NCBI RefSeq assembly: GCF_016508255.1
Contig: NZ_JADVKT010000003.1
Span: 248,001 to 312,000 of the forward strand
Direction: 5' to 3'
Origin: Acinetobacter calcoaceticus
Lineage (GTDB): Bacteria > Pseudomonadota > Gammaproteobacteria > Pseudomonadales > Moraxellaceae
Length of the DNA stretch: 64,000 bases
Shown one piece after another: positions 48,462 through 57,395 of this stretch; position 1 is the stretch's first letter; the number at the start of each line of letters is the position of its first letter. A model generated the notes under the pieces. That model was given only the letters and a program-made list of their open reading frames with translations, did not search any database and was not told the DNA's origin. The position numbers were made by a program, and so were the translations under genes.

Positions 48462-49406
48462 ATGATGTTATCTTCTAAAGCTTCACTGCGATTAACTTTG
48501 CTTGCTTCTGCTATATTTTTGGTGGCATGCCAACCTAAAGCCGATCCTAAGGATTCTCAAGAGCAGCAGAAACCAGCAGTTGAACAACAAAAGCCTGTAG
48601 AGTTGACTTTGAAGGGCGAAACAATTCCAAGTAAAGTTGTTTTACCTGACTGTGATGGTAAAAATTGTCCAGAATTTACAGTTGCGCGTTTACAGAGTAA
48701 TTTTCCGTTTATTGATAAAGTTATAGATGAGCAAATTTTAAAAACTCTCGATCAAATATTAGCGATTGCAAAACCTGATGCAAAAGCAGCGCAATCGGAC
48801 AAAAAGTCAGAAGCTTCAGCAGTTGCTGAAACAGAGCAAAAAAATAGTTTTGATGCACAAGTTCAACGCTATGCAAATTCGTTTGTTGGTTTGGATAATG
48901 AATTAAAAGCTTTAAGTAGTAATCATCAAATTAATCTTTTAGTTAAGCCAAAAATTTTGCAGGCTCAAGGGAAAGTCGTCACTGTTGTACTTAATAGTAG
49001 TAGTTATTTAGGTGGCGCTCATGGTTCAGCAGGGCAGCACTACTATAACTTTGACTTAAAAGAGCAAAAACAGATTGAGCTTGAAGATTTGTTGCGTCCC
49101 GAGAAAAAAGCTGCATTAGAAAAGTTAGCGCATGAAGCCTTTAAGATTTGGGTGACTGATTCCAAGCTTGCTGACAATGTCGCTGATTATGAACAAGCAT
49201 GGCCATTTAAATTGACTAATAATTTCTTGTTGGGTGAGCAGGGTTTGATTTTGCAATATGGTGAATATGATATTGGTCCATATGTTGTAGGATTGCCACG
49301 CCTAGTGATTCCTTATAATCAATTAGAGGAAGTTTTGAAAAAAGAGTATTTGCCACAGCCTAAAGCGCAACCAGCTTCAGCTCCAGTTGCAAAAAGTGGA
49401 AGCTAA
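48462..49406 (+). CDS. DUF3298-type lipoprotein
   Basis: A 314-residue lipoprotein. The signal peptide ends in the lipobox LVAC at about residue 23, followed by a Gln/Lys/Glu-rich linker. The DUF3298 domain shows the typical SSYLGGAHGSAGQHYYNFDLK and later LILQYGEYDIGPYVVGLPRLVIPY segments. It resembles the product of the gene 89 bp upstream, with a similar C-x3-NC motif. Function is unknown; a lysozyme-interacting or envelope-stress role is a possibility. Its stop overlaps the tatD-type start. Confidence 0.78.
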   Translation: MMLSSKASLRLTLLASAIFLVACQPKADPKDSQEQQKPAVEQQKPVELTLKGETIPSKVVLPDCDGKNCPEFTVARLQSNFPFIDKVIDEQILKTLDQILAIAKPDAKAAQSDKKSEASAVAETEQKNSFDAQVQRYANSFVGLDNELKALSSNHQINLLVKPKILQAQGKVVTVVLNSSSYLGGAHGSAGQHYYNFDLKEQKQIELEDLLRPEKKAALEKLAHEAFKIWVTDSKLADNVADYEQAWPFKLTNNFLLGEQGLILQYGEYDIGPYVVGLPRLVIPYNQLEEVLKKEYLPQPKAQPASAPVAKSGS

Positions 49407-50218
49407 TGCATCTGTTTGATACACATACACATTTTGATGTTGCCGATTTTGATGAAGATCGGCAACAATTAGCACTTGATGCTAAAAAAGCTGGTGTAGA
49501 TGCACTCGTATTAATTGGTTTTGTGCAGTCACGTTTTGATGAGTTATTACAAACGCATCATCAGTTAAATAACTGGGATAATGTGCCTTCTTCATATTTA
49601 GCACCTGGTTTACATCCGTTTTATATAGAACAACATCAACCAGACCATCTTTCTCACCTTGAGCAAATTTTGCAGCAACAAGACTGTGTGGCTGTGGGTG
49701 AAATTGGCTTAGATACTTTTTTAAAAGAGCATAAGCACCCAGATATATATGCAAAACAAAAACAATATTTTGCCGAACAGCTAGAACTGGCAATGCAATA
49801 TCAGAAACCAGTATTGCTTCATATTCGTAAAGCACATGGCGATGTATTGGCAATATTAAAAGCTCAAAAATTTAAACTGGGCGGAATTGCTCATGCTTTT
49901 AGTGGTGGAGTGGAAGAAGCAAAAGGTCTCATTAAGCTCGGATTTAAAATTGGTGTGACTGGGCAAATTACCAACCCGAATGCGAAAAAGCTTCATACGG
50001 TTGTACAAGCTCTAGGTGCAGAGCACTTGGTGATTGAAACGGATTGTCCAGATATGACACCACTTTGTTGTCAAACCTCAACAGAACAACGTACCCGTAA
50101 TACCCCAGTTAATTTGCCTTATGTTTTACAAAGTTTGGCAGAAAACTTAAAAATATCAGAGTCGGATTTGGCCGTACAGCTTTGGGAAAACTCGCTCTCG
50201 GCTTTGAAATTATCGTAA
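49406..50218 (+). CDS. TatD-family metal-dependent hydrolase (YjjV-like)
   Basis: A 270-residue TIM-barrel metallohydrolase. The N-terminal DTHTHFD motif, VGEIGLD, the HIRKAH pattern, HAFSGG and TDCPDMTP motifs supply the metal ligands of the TatD family. These are 3'-5' DNA or D-aminoacyl-tRNA-processing enzymes; the length and sequence suggest the YjjV branch. It is translationally overlapped with the lipoprotein gene upstream. Confidence 0.93.
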   Translation: MHLFDTHTHFDVADFDEDRQQLALDAKKAGVDALVLIGFVQSRFDELLQTHHQLNNWDNVPSSYLAPGLHPFYIEQHQPDHLSHLEQILQQQDCVAVGEIGLDTFLKEHKHPDIYAKQKQYFAEQLELAMQYQKPVLLHIRKAHGDVLAILKAQKFKLGGIAHAFSGGVEEAKGLIKLGFKIGVTGQITNPNAKKLHTVVQALGAEHLVIETDCPDMTPLCCQTSTEQRTRNTPVNLPYVLQSLAENLKISESDLAVQLWENSLSALKLS

Positions 50219-50342
50219 TAAAAATCAAAGATTAGAAATAGTAACTAAAACAAAACACAGCGATTAGAAAAGAAGCTTAAAGTAAGAAAACAACATGTAA
50301 AAACGTGAAAAATAACATTGCCAGACATGGGAGGATAACCCA

Positions 50343-53099
50343 ATGGCTAAGTATAGCAATATCAATAGTTTTAATGCTTTACAGACGCTAACAGTAGGTT
50401 CCAGCAATTATCAGATTTTTAGCTTAGCCCAAGCAGAGAAAACGCTAGGGGATATTGCCAAACTGCCGAAATCTTTAAAAGTATTATTGGAAAACTTATT
50501 ACGGTTCGAAGACCAGCATAGTGTTAAAACAGAACACATCCATGCTTTAGCAGAGTGGTTAAAAAAACGAAGCTCAGATCAGGAAATTCAATATCGACCT
50601 GCACGAGTTTTAATGCAGGATTTTACAGGTGTGCCTGCGGTAGTTGATTTAGCGGCAATGCGTGCGGCTATGGCTCAAGCGGGGGGCGACCCTGAAAAAA
50701 TTAATCCGTTATCTCCTGTTGATCTTGTAATTGACCACTCTGTGATGGTCGACTATTTTGCTGATGATCAGGCTTTTGACGAAAATGTACACATTGAGAT
50801 GCAGCGTAATGGTGAGCGATATCAATTCTTGCGTTGGGGACAATCTGCGTTTAATAACTTTAGTGTTGTGCCTCCCGGTACAGGGATTTGCCATCAGGTC
50901 AATTTAGAATATTTAGCTCAAGCCGTTTGGCTAGGCGAAGATAACGGGCAGACTTTTGCTTTTCCAGATACCTTAGTAGGAACAGACTCACATACCACCA
51001 TGATTAATGGTTTGGGTGTGTTGGGTTGGGGTGTAGGGGGTATTGAGGCCGAAGCGGCTATGTTGGGCCAACCTATCTCGATGCTTATTCCAGAAGTAAT
51101 TGGCTTTAAACTTACAGGCAAATTACCAGAAGGTATTACGGCAACTGACTTGGTGCTTACCATTACTCAAATGCTTCGCCAAAAAGGTGTAGTGGGTAAA
51201 TTTGTAGAGTTTTACGGGGATGGTCTTGCCGATTTGCCTCTTGCTGACCGCGCAACTATTGCCAATATGGCGCCGGAATATGGTGCTACCTGTGGTTTCT
51301 TTCCGATTGATGAAGTGACATTGGGTTATCTACGGCTAACTGGCCGTCAAAGTGATCGCATTGAATTGGTTGAGGCCTACAGTAAGGCACAAGGTCTATG
51401 GCGAAATGCGGGGGATGAACCTGTATTTACAGATACTTTAAGTTTAGATATGAGTACTGTCCAAGCAAGTTTGGCCGGCCCAAAACGTCCACAAGATCGT
51501 GTGCTTTTATCAGATGTACCTAAAACTTTTAATGCGCTGATGGAGTTAACTTTAAAACCAGCAAAAGAAGCCAAAGAACGTTTAGAAAATGAAGGCGGTG
51601 GCGGTACAGCCGTAGAAGCGAAAAAAGCAAATATTCAACATGAAAATCCATCTTGCGTGATTGAAGGGCAAGAATATCCACTCAATCATGGGGATGTTGT
51701 TATTTCAGCAATTACCTCTTGTACGAACACCTCTAACCCGAGTGTGATGTTGGCAGCTGGTCTGCTTGCTAAAAAAGCGATTGAAAAAGGCTTACAACGG
51801 AAACCATGGGTGAAAAGCTCTCTCGCACCCGGCTCTAAGGTCGTTACCGATTACTTACTGGCTGCTGGCCTCACACCCTATCTAGACGAACTAGGCTATA
51901 ACTTGGTGGGCTATGGTTGTACGACTTGTATTGGTAACTCAGGTCCATTACCTGAACCAGTGGAAGAAGCAATTCAATGCCATGATTTAAATGTTGCATC
52001 TGTGCTCTCGGGTAACCGTAACTTTGAAGGACGTGTGCATCCATTAGTTAAAACAAACTGGCTTGCTTCTCCGCCGCTTGTGGTGGCTTATGGCTTGATT
52101 GGTAATATTCGTACCGATTTGACCACACAACCTATTGGGCAAGGCAAAGATGGGCAACCTGTCTATTTAAAAGATATCTGGCCAAGTCAGGCAGAAATTG
52201 ATGAAGTCTTGCAAAAAGTAAATACAGATATGTTCCACAAAGAATATGCGGCTGTGTTTGATGGCGATGCCACATGGCAAGCGATTCAAATTCCACAAAG
52301 TAAAACTTATGAGTGGGCTGATGATTCAACTTATATTCGTCATCCGCCGTTCTTTGAAGGCATTGGCGAACCACCAAAAGCCATTAAAAATATTGAACAG
52401 GCACGTATTTTAGCTATCTTAGGTGACTCGGTAACGACAGACCATATTTCCCCAGCCGGGAATATCAAAAAAGACAGCCCAGCAGGTCGATATCTACAAG
52501 AGCAGGGCGTTGAGCCAAAAGACTTTAACTCTTATGGTTCTCGACGTGGTAATCATGAAGTCATGATGCGCGGGACTTTTGCCAACATTCGTATTAAAAA
52601 CGAAATGCTGGGCGGTGAAGAAGGTGGTAATACGATCTATATTCCAAGCGGTGAGAAGCTTGCAATTTATGATGCAGCAATGCGTTATCAAGAAGAACAC
52701 ACACCGCTTGTGATTATTGCTGGTAAGGAATATGGAACAGGCTCTTCACGAGACTGGGCTGCTAAGGGAACAAATTTATTAGGTGTGAAAGCAGTGATTG
52801 CCGAGAGCTTTGAGCGTATTCACCGTTCTAACTTGGTGGGTATGGGCGTGTTGCCACTACAGTTTGTTGATGGACAAACTCGACAATCACTAAACTTGAC
52901 TGGACATGAGGTGATATCAATCCGTGGTTTATCGGATGGGATTGAACCTCATCAAATTCTTGAAGTTGATGTAAAGGGGCCAAATGGGGTTGCTAGCCAC
53001 TTTAATGTGTTATGTCGAATTGATACGTTAAATGAGGTTGAGTACTTTAAGGCTGGTGGTATTTTGCATTATGTACTACGGAATTTGATTGCTTCATAA
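50343..53099 (+). CDS. acnA: Aconitate hydratase A
   Basis: A 918-residue aconitase with the three 4Fe-4S ligand cysteines in [13 protein letters not shown] and TCIGNSG. The C-terminal swivel domain shows the [15 protein letters not shown] motif that binds substrate. It converts citrate to isocitrate in the TCA cycle and this long form (AcnA/IRP-like) is the oxidation-resistant one in E. coli. A GGAGG ribosome-binding site precedes the ATG by 8 bases. Confidence 0.98.
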   Translation: MAKYSNINSFNALQTLTVGSSNYQIFSLAQAEKTLGDIAKLPKSLKVLLENLLRFEDQHSVKTEHIHALAEWLKKRSSDQEIQYRPARVLMQDFTGVPAVVDLAAMRAAMAQAGGDPEKINPLSPVDLVIDHSVMVDYFADDQAFDENVHIEMQRNGERYQFLRWGQSAFNNFSVVPPGTGICHQVNLEYLAQAVWLGEDNGQTFAFPDTLVGTDSHTTMINGLGVLGWGVGGIEAEAAMLGQPISMLIPEVIGFKLTGKLPEGITATDLVLTITQMLRQKGVVGKFVEFYGDGLADLPLADRATIANMAPEYGATCGFFPIDEVTLGYLRLTGRQSDRIELVEAYSKAQGLWRNAGDEPVFTDTLSLDMSTVQASLAGPKRPQDRVLLSDVPKTFNALMELTLKPAKEAKERLENEGGGGTAVEAKKANIQHENPSCVIEGQEYPLNHGDVVISAITSCTNTSNPSVMLAAGLLAKKAIEKGLQRKPWVKSSLAPGSKVVTDYLLAAGLTPYLDELGYNLVGYGCTTCIGNSGPLPEPVEEAIQCHDLNVASVLSGNRNFEGRVHPLVKTNWLASPPLVVAYGLIGNIRTDLTTQPIGQGKDGQPVYLKDIWPSQAEIDEVLQKVNTDMFHKEYAAVFDGDATWQAIQIPQSKTYEWADDSTYIRHPPFFEGIGEPPKAIKNIEQARILAILGDSVTTDHISPAGNIKKDSPAGRYLQEQGVEPKDFNSYGSRRGNHEVMMRGTFANIRIKNEMLGGEEGGNTIYIPSGEKLAIYDAAMRYQEEHTPLVIIAGKEYGTGSSRDWAAKGTNLLGVKAVIAESFERIHRSNLVGMGVLPLQFVDGQTRQSLNLTGHEVISIRGLSDGIEPHQILEVDVKGPNGVASHFNVLCRIDTLNEVEYFKAGGILHYVLRNLIAS

Positions 53100-53168
53100 A
53101 TTGGATAAACTCAGCATGGCCATATAATGAATGTGTATGAGCCAATATTAGATTTATAGGCATATCCT

Positions 53169-53190
53169 TACTTTTTAAGGATAAAAAGTA
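53169..53190 (+). terminator. Possible acnA terminator
   Basis: A 9-bp perfect stem TACTTTTTA/TAAAAAGTA with a 4-base AGGA loop follows acnA by 70 bp. It is AT-rich and lacks a T tract after it, so its termination efficiency is doubtful. Confidence 0.35.
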
Positions 53191-53206
53191 ACAAAAATCC
53201 TTTGTC

Positions 53207-53260
53207 GGGCTGACGGTATGTCCTTATACCGCAGCCCAACCGGGCGGCATCCGTGCCGCC
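53207..53260. repeat. GC-rich double-hairpin element, REP-like
   Basis: Two adjacent stems stand out in this AT-rich region. GGGCTG-a-CGGTAT (53207-53219) pairs with ATACCGCAGCCC (53226-53237) around a 6-base loop with one bulge. GGCGGCA (53243-53249) pairs with TGCCGCC (53254-53260) around TCCG. The pair resembles repetitive extragenic palindromic elements. Copy number in the genome was not checked. Confidence 0.6.
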
Positions 53261-53426
53261 TGTCACGTTAGTAAATAATGACTTAAATCTTAAATAATAT
53301 AAATTATAATGACAGACTTACTGTGAACTCAAATATCTCAATCCCAAGTTTTCTTTGATATGAAATACACTTTCTTCTGAAAAGCAGTAAAATAGCCACC
53401 GTGTTTTATATCCCCAAAGAGTAGCA

Positions 53427-54188
53427 ATGACCGATCTCCAACAAGATGAATATGAACGTCGTTTTGCAGGTGTAGCCAAAGTTTATGGTGATTCATCGTT
53501 TCAACACTATGAAAAAAGTCATGTGATGGTGATTGGTATTGGTGGGGTGGGGAGTTGGGCTGTAGAAGCTTTAGCGCGTACAGGTATTGGCGAGATTACG
53601 TTAGTGGATATGGACGTGGTTGCGGCATCAAATGTGAACCGTCAGTTACCCGCTATGACATCTACCTTGGGCTGTGAAAAAGTTGAAATTATGGCGGAGC
53701 GCTGTCGCCAGATTAACCCGCGTATTAAAGTCAATATTATTGATGACTTTTTAACACCCGATAATGTGGCAGAGCTGTTAAACCCTGTACCAGACATTGT
53801 TTTAGACTGTATTGATGACGTTAAAGCCAAGTTGGGTTTAATGCTACATTGCCGTTTTAACAAAATTCCTTTGATTGTGTCGGGTGGGGCAGGCGGTAAG
53901 CTTGATCCACTTAAAATTCGTGTTGCCGATTTATCAAAAACAGAACAAGACCCGATGTTGGCAAAATTACGTAGCCAGCTTCGAGCTCGAGGCATCTGTA
54001 AAAAGCCAAAAGAGAAATTTGGAATTACTTGTGTTTACTCAATCGACAATCCATTTTCAAGTGCAGATGTTTGCCCATCGGCTGGATTGCGCTGTGGTGG
54101 CTATGGTTCAGCCGTGGTCGTGACTTCAAGCTTTGCCATGATTGCCGTAGCGGAAGTTTTAAAGAAACTCGATTTAAAGAAAGCCTAG
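53427..54188 (+). CDS. tcdA: tRNA threonylcarbamoyladenosine dehydratase
   Basis: A 253-residue E1-like enzyme that cyclises t6A37 in ANN-decoding tRNAs to ct6A, using ATP. The ATP motif GIGGVGSWAVEALARTGIGE and the VDMDVV and NVNRQ segments are the family hallmarks. The conserved Cys is in PSAGLRCGGYG near the C-terminus. Length is normal. A terminator follows at 54201. Confidence 0.94.
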   Translation: MTDLQQDEYERRFAGVAKVYGDSSFQHYEKSHVMVIGIGGVGSWAVEALARTGIGEITLVDMDVVAASNVNRQLPAMTSTLGCEKVEIMAERCRQINPRIKVNIIDDFLTPDNVAELLNPVPDIVLDCIDDVKAKLGLMLHCRFNKIPLIVSGGAGGKLDPLKIRVADLSKTEQDPMLAKLRSQLRARGICKKPKEKFGITCVYSIDNPFSSADVCPSAGLRCGGYGSAVVVTSSFAMIAVAEVLKKLDLKKA

Positions 54189-54200
54189 TTTAAATATTGC

Positions 54201-54238
54201 AAGGCATGCTTTTATGTTTAGGCATGCCTTTTCTTTTT
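54201..54238 (+). terminator. Terminator after tcdA
   Basis: AAGGCATGC (54201-54209) pairs with GCATGCCTT (54222-54230) with T-rich DNA following. Confidence 0.85.
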
Positions 54239-54271
54239 GAGAGAACCTGTCTAACACGGTTGAAAGCCGAT

Positions 54272-54394
54272 TTAATCATATAACTCTATAGTGTCGTGTT
54301 CTGGCTGTATTGGAAGCTGTTGATCATAAAATTTAAAGCACCATAAAACTAAAATAATGAGGGTGAATAGAGCGAACCCTTTTAAATACTTCAT
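54272..54394 (-). CDS. Candidate 40-residue single-pass membrane protein
   Basis: A reverse-strand frame of 40 codons. It begins MKYLKGFALFTLIILVLWCFKFYDQQ, a short positive N-terminus followed by one hydrophobic helix of about 15 residues, then a polar acidic tail (PEHDTIELYD). The pattern is typical of small inner membrane proteins. No good Shine-Dalgarno sequence is seen and no homologue is recognised. It is below common annotation cut-offs. Confidence 0.4.
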   Translation of the reverse strand: MKYLKGFALFTLIILVLWCFKFYDQQLPIQPEHDTIELYD

Positions 54395-54496
54395 GAATAA
54401 TTCAATCAAGTGAATGGTCTTAATAAAATTCTAGCGAAGGCTATCTATCTAATCTAATATAGAAAATAGGCCTAATGATCTAATTTTGAGATGATA

Positions 54497-55402
54497 ATGC
54501 TCACATTAAAGCAATTCCAATATTTTATAAAAATTGTTGAAGAGGGAAGCTTTACAGCAGCTTCAGAAAAGCTCTTTATTGCTCAATCCGCTTTAAGTCG
54601 GCAGATTAAATTATTAGAAGAGGAAATTGCTTTTCAGCTCTTTGATCGCACTGATAAAAGAATCAGGCTTACAGTTGCAGGTGAGGTCTTTTATAAGAAA
54701 ACAAAAGACCATCTGGACTACTTAAATGAAATTATTGGTCTTTCTAAAAATATTGCAGATGGGAAAAATCGCCAGATTAAAATTGCTCACTCGAGCAGTA
54801 TTGTTATGGATGATAAAAAGGTTCAGCTATTAAAAAAAATTAGTTTAGCAGAGCAGATCAATTTTGAGATAAACACCTTGTCATCTGAGCATCAGATTTT
54901 AGCTTTGATGAATGGAGAAATTGATATGGGTTTGATTAGACCACCAGTGCGCCATACATTAAATGACATCAATGTTCTTAAGCTGTATGAAGAACCTTTG
55001 ATGGTGGCTGTACATGTCGATCATGCTAAATTTAAAAATAAACAAGAGATTAAAGTCAAAGATTTGAAAGATGAATATTTCGTTTCTACACCTCATGCCG
55101 AAAGAGGTGGTTTAAGCTATTTTGTTTCAAATCTATGCTTGGCTGCTGGGTTTACACCTCGGAAGGCTGCGATTCAGTCACGCAAGGTTTCACAATTACA
55201 GCTTGTGGCTGCAAATTTAGGTGTGAGCATTGTGCCTGAGGAGTTTCAGCAGATTTTGCCTGCCAATGTAAAATTGTTACCTTTGGCAGATCATCTATTA
55301 TTTTCAGAGGTCGTTTTAGTCTATAGAAAAGAGAACGATGAAACTATTCAACATTGTGCCGAGCTTATTCATCAAACCTTTCAATCCACCTTGAAAAATT
55401 GA
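54497..55402 (+). CDS. LysR-family transcriptional regulator
   Basis: A 301-residue LysR regulator. The winged HTH covers residues 1-60 (LKQFQYFIKIVEEGSFTAASEKL..QSALSRQIKLLEEEI), followed by the substrate-binding type effector domain. The target is unknown: the gene stands alone, with no divergent neighbour of metabolic type. The ATG two codons earlier (54491) is possible; GAGA favours 54497. It ends one base before the convergent amidase gene. Confidence 0.92.
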   Translation: MLTLKQFQYFIKIVEEGSFTAASEKLFIAQSALSRQIKLLEEEIAFQLFDRTDKRIRLTVAGEVFYKKTKDHLDYLNEIIGLSKNIADGKNRQIKIAHSSSIVMDDKKVQLLKKISLAEQINFEINTLSSEHQILALMNGEIDMGLIRPPVRHTLNDINVLKLYEEPLMVAVHVDHAKFKNKQEIKVKDLKDEYFVSTPHAERGGLSYFVSNLCLAAGFTPRKAAIQSRKVSQLQLVAANLGVSIVPEEFQQILPANVKLLPLADHLLFSEVVLVYRKENDETIQHCAELIHQTFQSTLKN

Positions 55403-55915
55403 TTAGGCAGCTAATCTATAATAAGTATAAGTAACGCTATCGTCTTTATAGACATCATAGCTATTTTGTTTGAAGTCAGAGACCCATTCACTTCCTGTAT
55501 ATCCAGCAATATGTCCATATACGTGGTTACGGGTTCTGTGAATGATATAGATGTCACCTTCTTGAGGTTCATCAAAGGCTGGGTTAATTTCTTTATAGCC
55601 AATCTTTTTGAGAGTGTCACCCCAGTCAGAAGCTGCGATTGGGTGGTTTTCGACGTTGGCACCAGCAGATTCTAGAGCAAGACGGATACTACGTGCACAA
55701 CGTGCTTTACTGCGTCTAGAGGTAACACTTTCTAATTTTTCTACAAATTTATCAATATCTATAGCGGGAGTACCGGAAGTTTCTGTCTGATGACGATTGG
55801 GTTTCATGGTGAAAGGATAAGGGAGGCTTGGAGTGCTGTGGGATACAACAATGGCTGCCTGATTTGAATCCTGATACATATAATTATCAGCTACTTGTCC
55901 GTCATAAATAATCAT
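55403..55915 (-). CDS. Putative Cys/His peptidoglycan amidase (CHAP/NlpC-like), no signal peptide
   Basis: A 170-residue protein. Residues 66-86 (RRSKARCARSIRLALESAG) give the catalytic-type Cys73 at the head of a helix, PQEGDIYII follows as the usual proline-Gly-Asp segment, and HVYGHIAGYTGSEWVSDFKQ supplies His135. This order and spacing are typical of CHAP/NlpC amidases and of type VI secretion Tae-type effectors. No signal peptide is present, so export would need a secretion system or the protein acts inside. No immunity-like gene is adjacent. Effector assignment is inference. Confidence 0.7.
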   Translation of the reverse strand: MIIYDGQVADNYMYQDSNQAAIVVSHSTPSLPYPFTMKPNRHQTETSGTPAIDIDKFVEKLESVTSRRSKARCARSIRLALESAGANVENHPIAASDWGDTLKKIGYKEINPAFDEPQEGDIYIIHRTRNHVYGHIAGYTGSEWVSDFKQNSYDVYKDDSVTYTYYRLAA

Positions 55916-56249
55916 CGTGAAATCTCTACCGTACTATCTATATCCATATTTAAAAAATCACCACCTACCTGTGGCGTTCAGAGATACTAATAGGCGTACC
56001 TTAAAAGTTTTGTTTATGTTATGTAATAACGTATCTTTTTCTCAAATATTGCTGCTGAGAGGCAAAAAGATATTCATTAAAATGAAAATTAAAAACTATT
56101 TAACTTAAGTTTTTGATATTACTATTTAAAAATAATTAATCAGATCTTAAATTTGAATATTTTAATTCAGTAATTGCGAATATACTCAAAATCTAAGTCT
56201 CTGATTTAAAATGCCACATTTTCTTACAATTTAAGAAGACATCACACGT
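55916..56249. other. AT-rich intergenic region between the amidase and dusA
   Basis: About 334 bp of AT-rich sequence. A forward frame at 55917 (64 codons) has no ribosome-binding site and no recognisable similarity. I see no clear RNA, terminator or repeat in it apart from a weak CTTACAATTTAAGAAG inverted repeat near 56222-56240. It probably holds the promoter of the amidase gene. Confidence 0.4.
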
Positions 56250-57254
56250 TTAAGCTTGATGCTCTTGTAAATATTCTTCAGTACGAATTAAAGCTGCTTG
56301 CATGTTGCTAATAGCCTGTTCTACATCAGCTAAAGTCTTTGCATTTCCGCCGCTTAGCGCCTGACGCCATTTACGCGCACCTGGTAAATTTTGGAATAAA
56401 CCTAAAATATGACGTGTAATGATTGATAACGGAGCTCCTTCAGCCATACGTTGTTCAATATAAGGTAGCATTTGTTCCATAATATCGAATCGATTTGGAG
56501 ACTCTAAATTCCAAAGCTGCCCTAATTCCGCGAGTAAGTACGGGTTATGGTAGGCTTCACGGCCAATCATGACGCCATCAACGTGCTGTAAATGTGTTTG
56601 AGTCTCAGCAAAGGTCTTAATCCCGCCGTTAATTTCAATGGTGAGATGCGGACGGTCTTGCTTTAAACGATAGACATCTTCATAGCGTAAAGGTGGAACT
56701 TCACGGTTTTCTTTTGGTGATAGGCCTTTCAAAATAGCAATACGAGCATGCACTACAAAATGAGTGCAACCTGTTGCAGCAACAGTGTCTACGAAATGAA
56801 GCATCTCTTCATAAGAGTGCATGTCATCAATCCCGATACGGTGTTTTACCGTTACAGGAATATTTACCGCTTTTTGCATGGTATGAATGCATTCAGCAAC
56901 CAAATCTGGCTCTGCCATTAGGCAAGCACCAATTTTATTGTTCTGTACACGGTCACTTGGGCAGCCTACATTGAGGTTAACTTCATCGTAACCCCAGTCT
57001 TCAGCCATTTTTGTACAGGTCGCAAGCTCTCGCGGATTTGAACCGCCCAACTGTAATACGATAGGGTGCTCTTGAGCGCTATAGTCCAAATGACGTTTTG
57101 CATCGCCAAAAAGAATCGCGCCTGTGGTGACCATTTCGGTATATAGCACAACATTTGGGTTAAACAAGCGTGCAAAGAATCGATAATCCTTTGTAGTCCA
57201 GTCCATCATAGGTGCGACAGAAATACGAGGTTGTAACGATTGAAGTGATTGCAT
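56250..57254 (-). CDS. dusA: tRNA-dihydrouridine(20/20a) synthase DusA
   Basis: A 334-residue flavin enzyme that reduces uridine 20/20a in tRNA. The FMN barrel begins ISVAPMMDWTTKDYR, and the catalytic Cys is in NVGCPSDRVQNNKIGACLM. HARIAILKGLSPKENR is the DusA-specific segment. ATG at 57254 is chosen; a TTG two codons upstream is in frame. The 5' end of dusA is a common island insertion site in Proteobacteria. Here the neighbouring gene is only 142 bp away and shows no integrase. Confidence 0.96.
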   Translation of the reverse strand: MQSLQSLQPRISVAPMMDWTTKDYRFFARLFNPNVVLYTEMVTTGAILFGDAKRHLDYSAQEHPIVLQLGGSNPRELATCTKMAEDWGYDEVNLNVGCPSDRVQNNKIGACLMAEPDLVAECIHTMQKAVNIPVTVKHRIGIDDMHSYEEMLHFVDTVAATGCTHFVVHARIAILKGLSPKENREVPPLRYEDVYRLKQDRPHLTIEINGGIKTFAETQTHLQHVDGVMIGREAYHNPYLLAELGQLWNLESPNRFDIMEQMLPYIEQRMAEGAPLSIITRHILGLFQNLPGARKWRQALSGGNAKTLADVEQAISNMQAALIRTEEYLQEHQA

Positions 57255-57395
57255 AACCAATAGCCCAAAAGTCGCTAAATTAATGAAAGGGCAGCATTAT
57301 ACGGGGTTTATGCTTGAATCGACAGGGGCATTTAACCGAGTAATTTCTAACCACCCTTGTGGTGAATATAGGGGAATGATTTATAACAAGTTACC

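Larger units (their letters stand above)
53100..53426. other. Intergenic region with three stacked inverted repeats after acnA
   Basis: A 327-bp gap without a gene. It holds a TACTTTTTA/TAAAAAGTA repeat (53169-53190), then the GC-rich pair of hairpins in the next entry, then AT-rich sequence up to tcdA. The ribosome-binding site of tcdA is AGAG-like. No small frame is convincing. Confidence 0.55.
54189..54496. other. Intergenic region between tcdA and the LysR gene
   Basis: About 308 bp. It holds the tcdA terminator, a reverse-strand candidate small membrane protein (54272-54394) and about 100 bp of AT-rich sequence before the LysR gene that should hold its promoter. I see no clear TATAAT/TTGACA pair in it. 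Confidence 0.5.

Noticed and set aside
55917..56108. Forward frame of 63 codons next to the amidase gene
   Set aside because: There is no ribosome-binding site, the composition is AT-driven and the sequence shows no family pattern. It lies opposite the amidase promoter region.
57254..57395. Mobile element insertion at the dusA 5' end
   Set aside because: dusA is a frequent island target, but the gene is full length and its upstream neighbour is an ordinary MFS transporter gene with no integrase or direct repeat.
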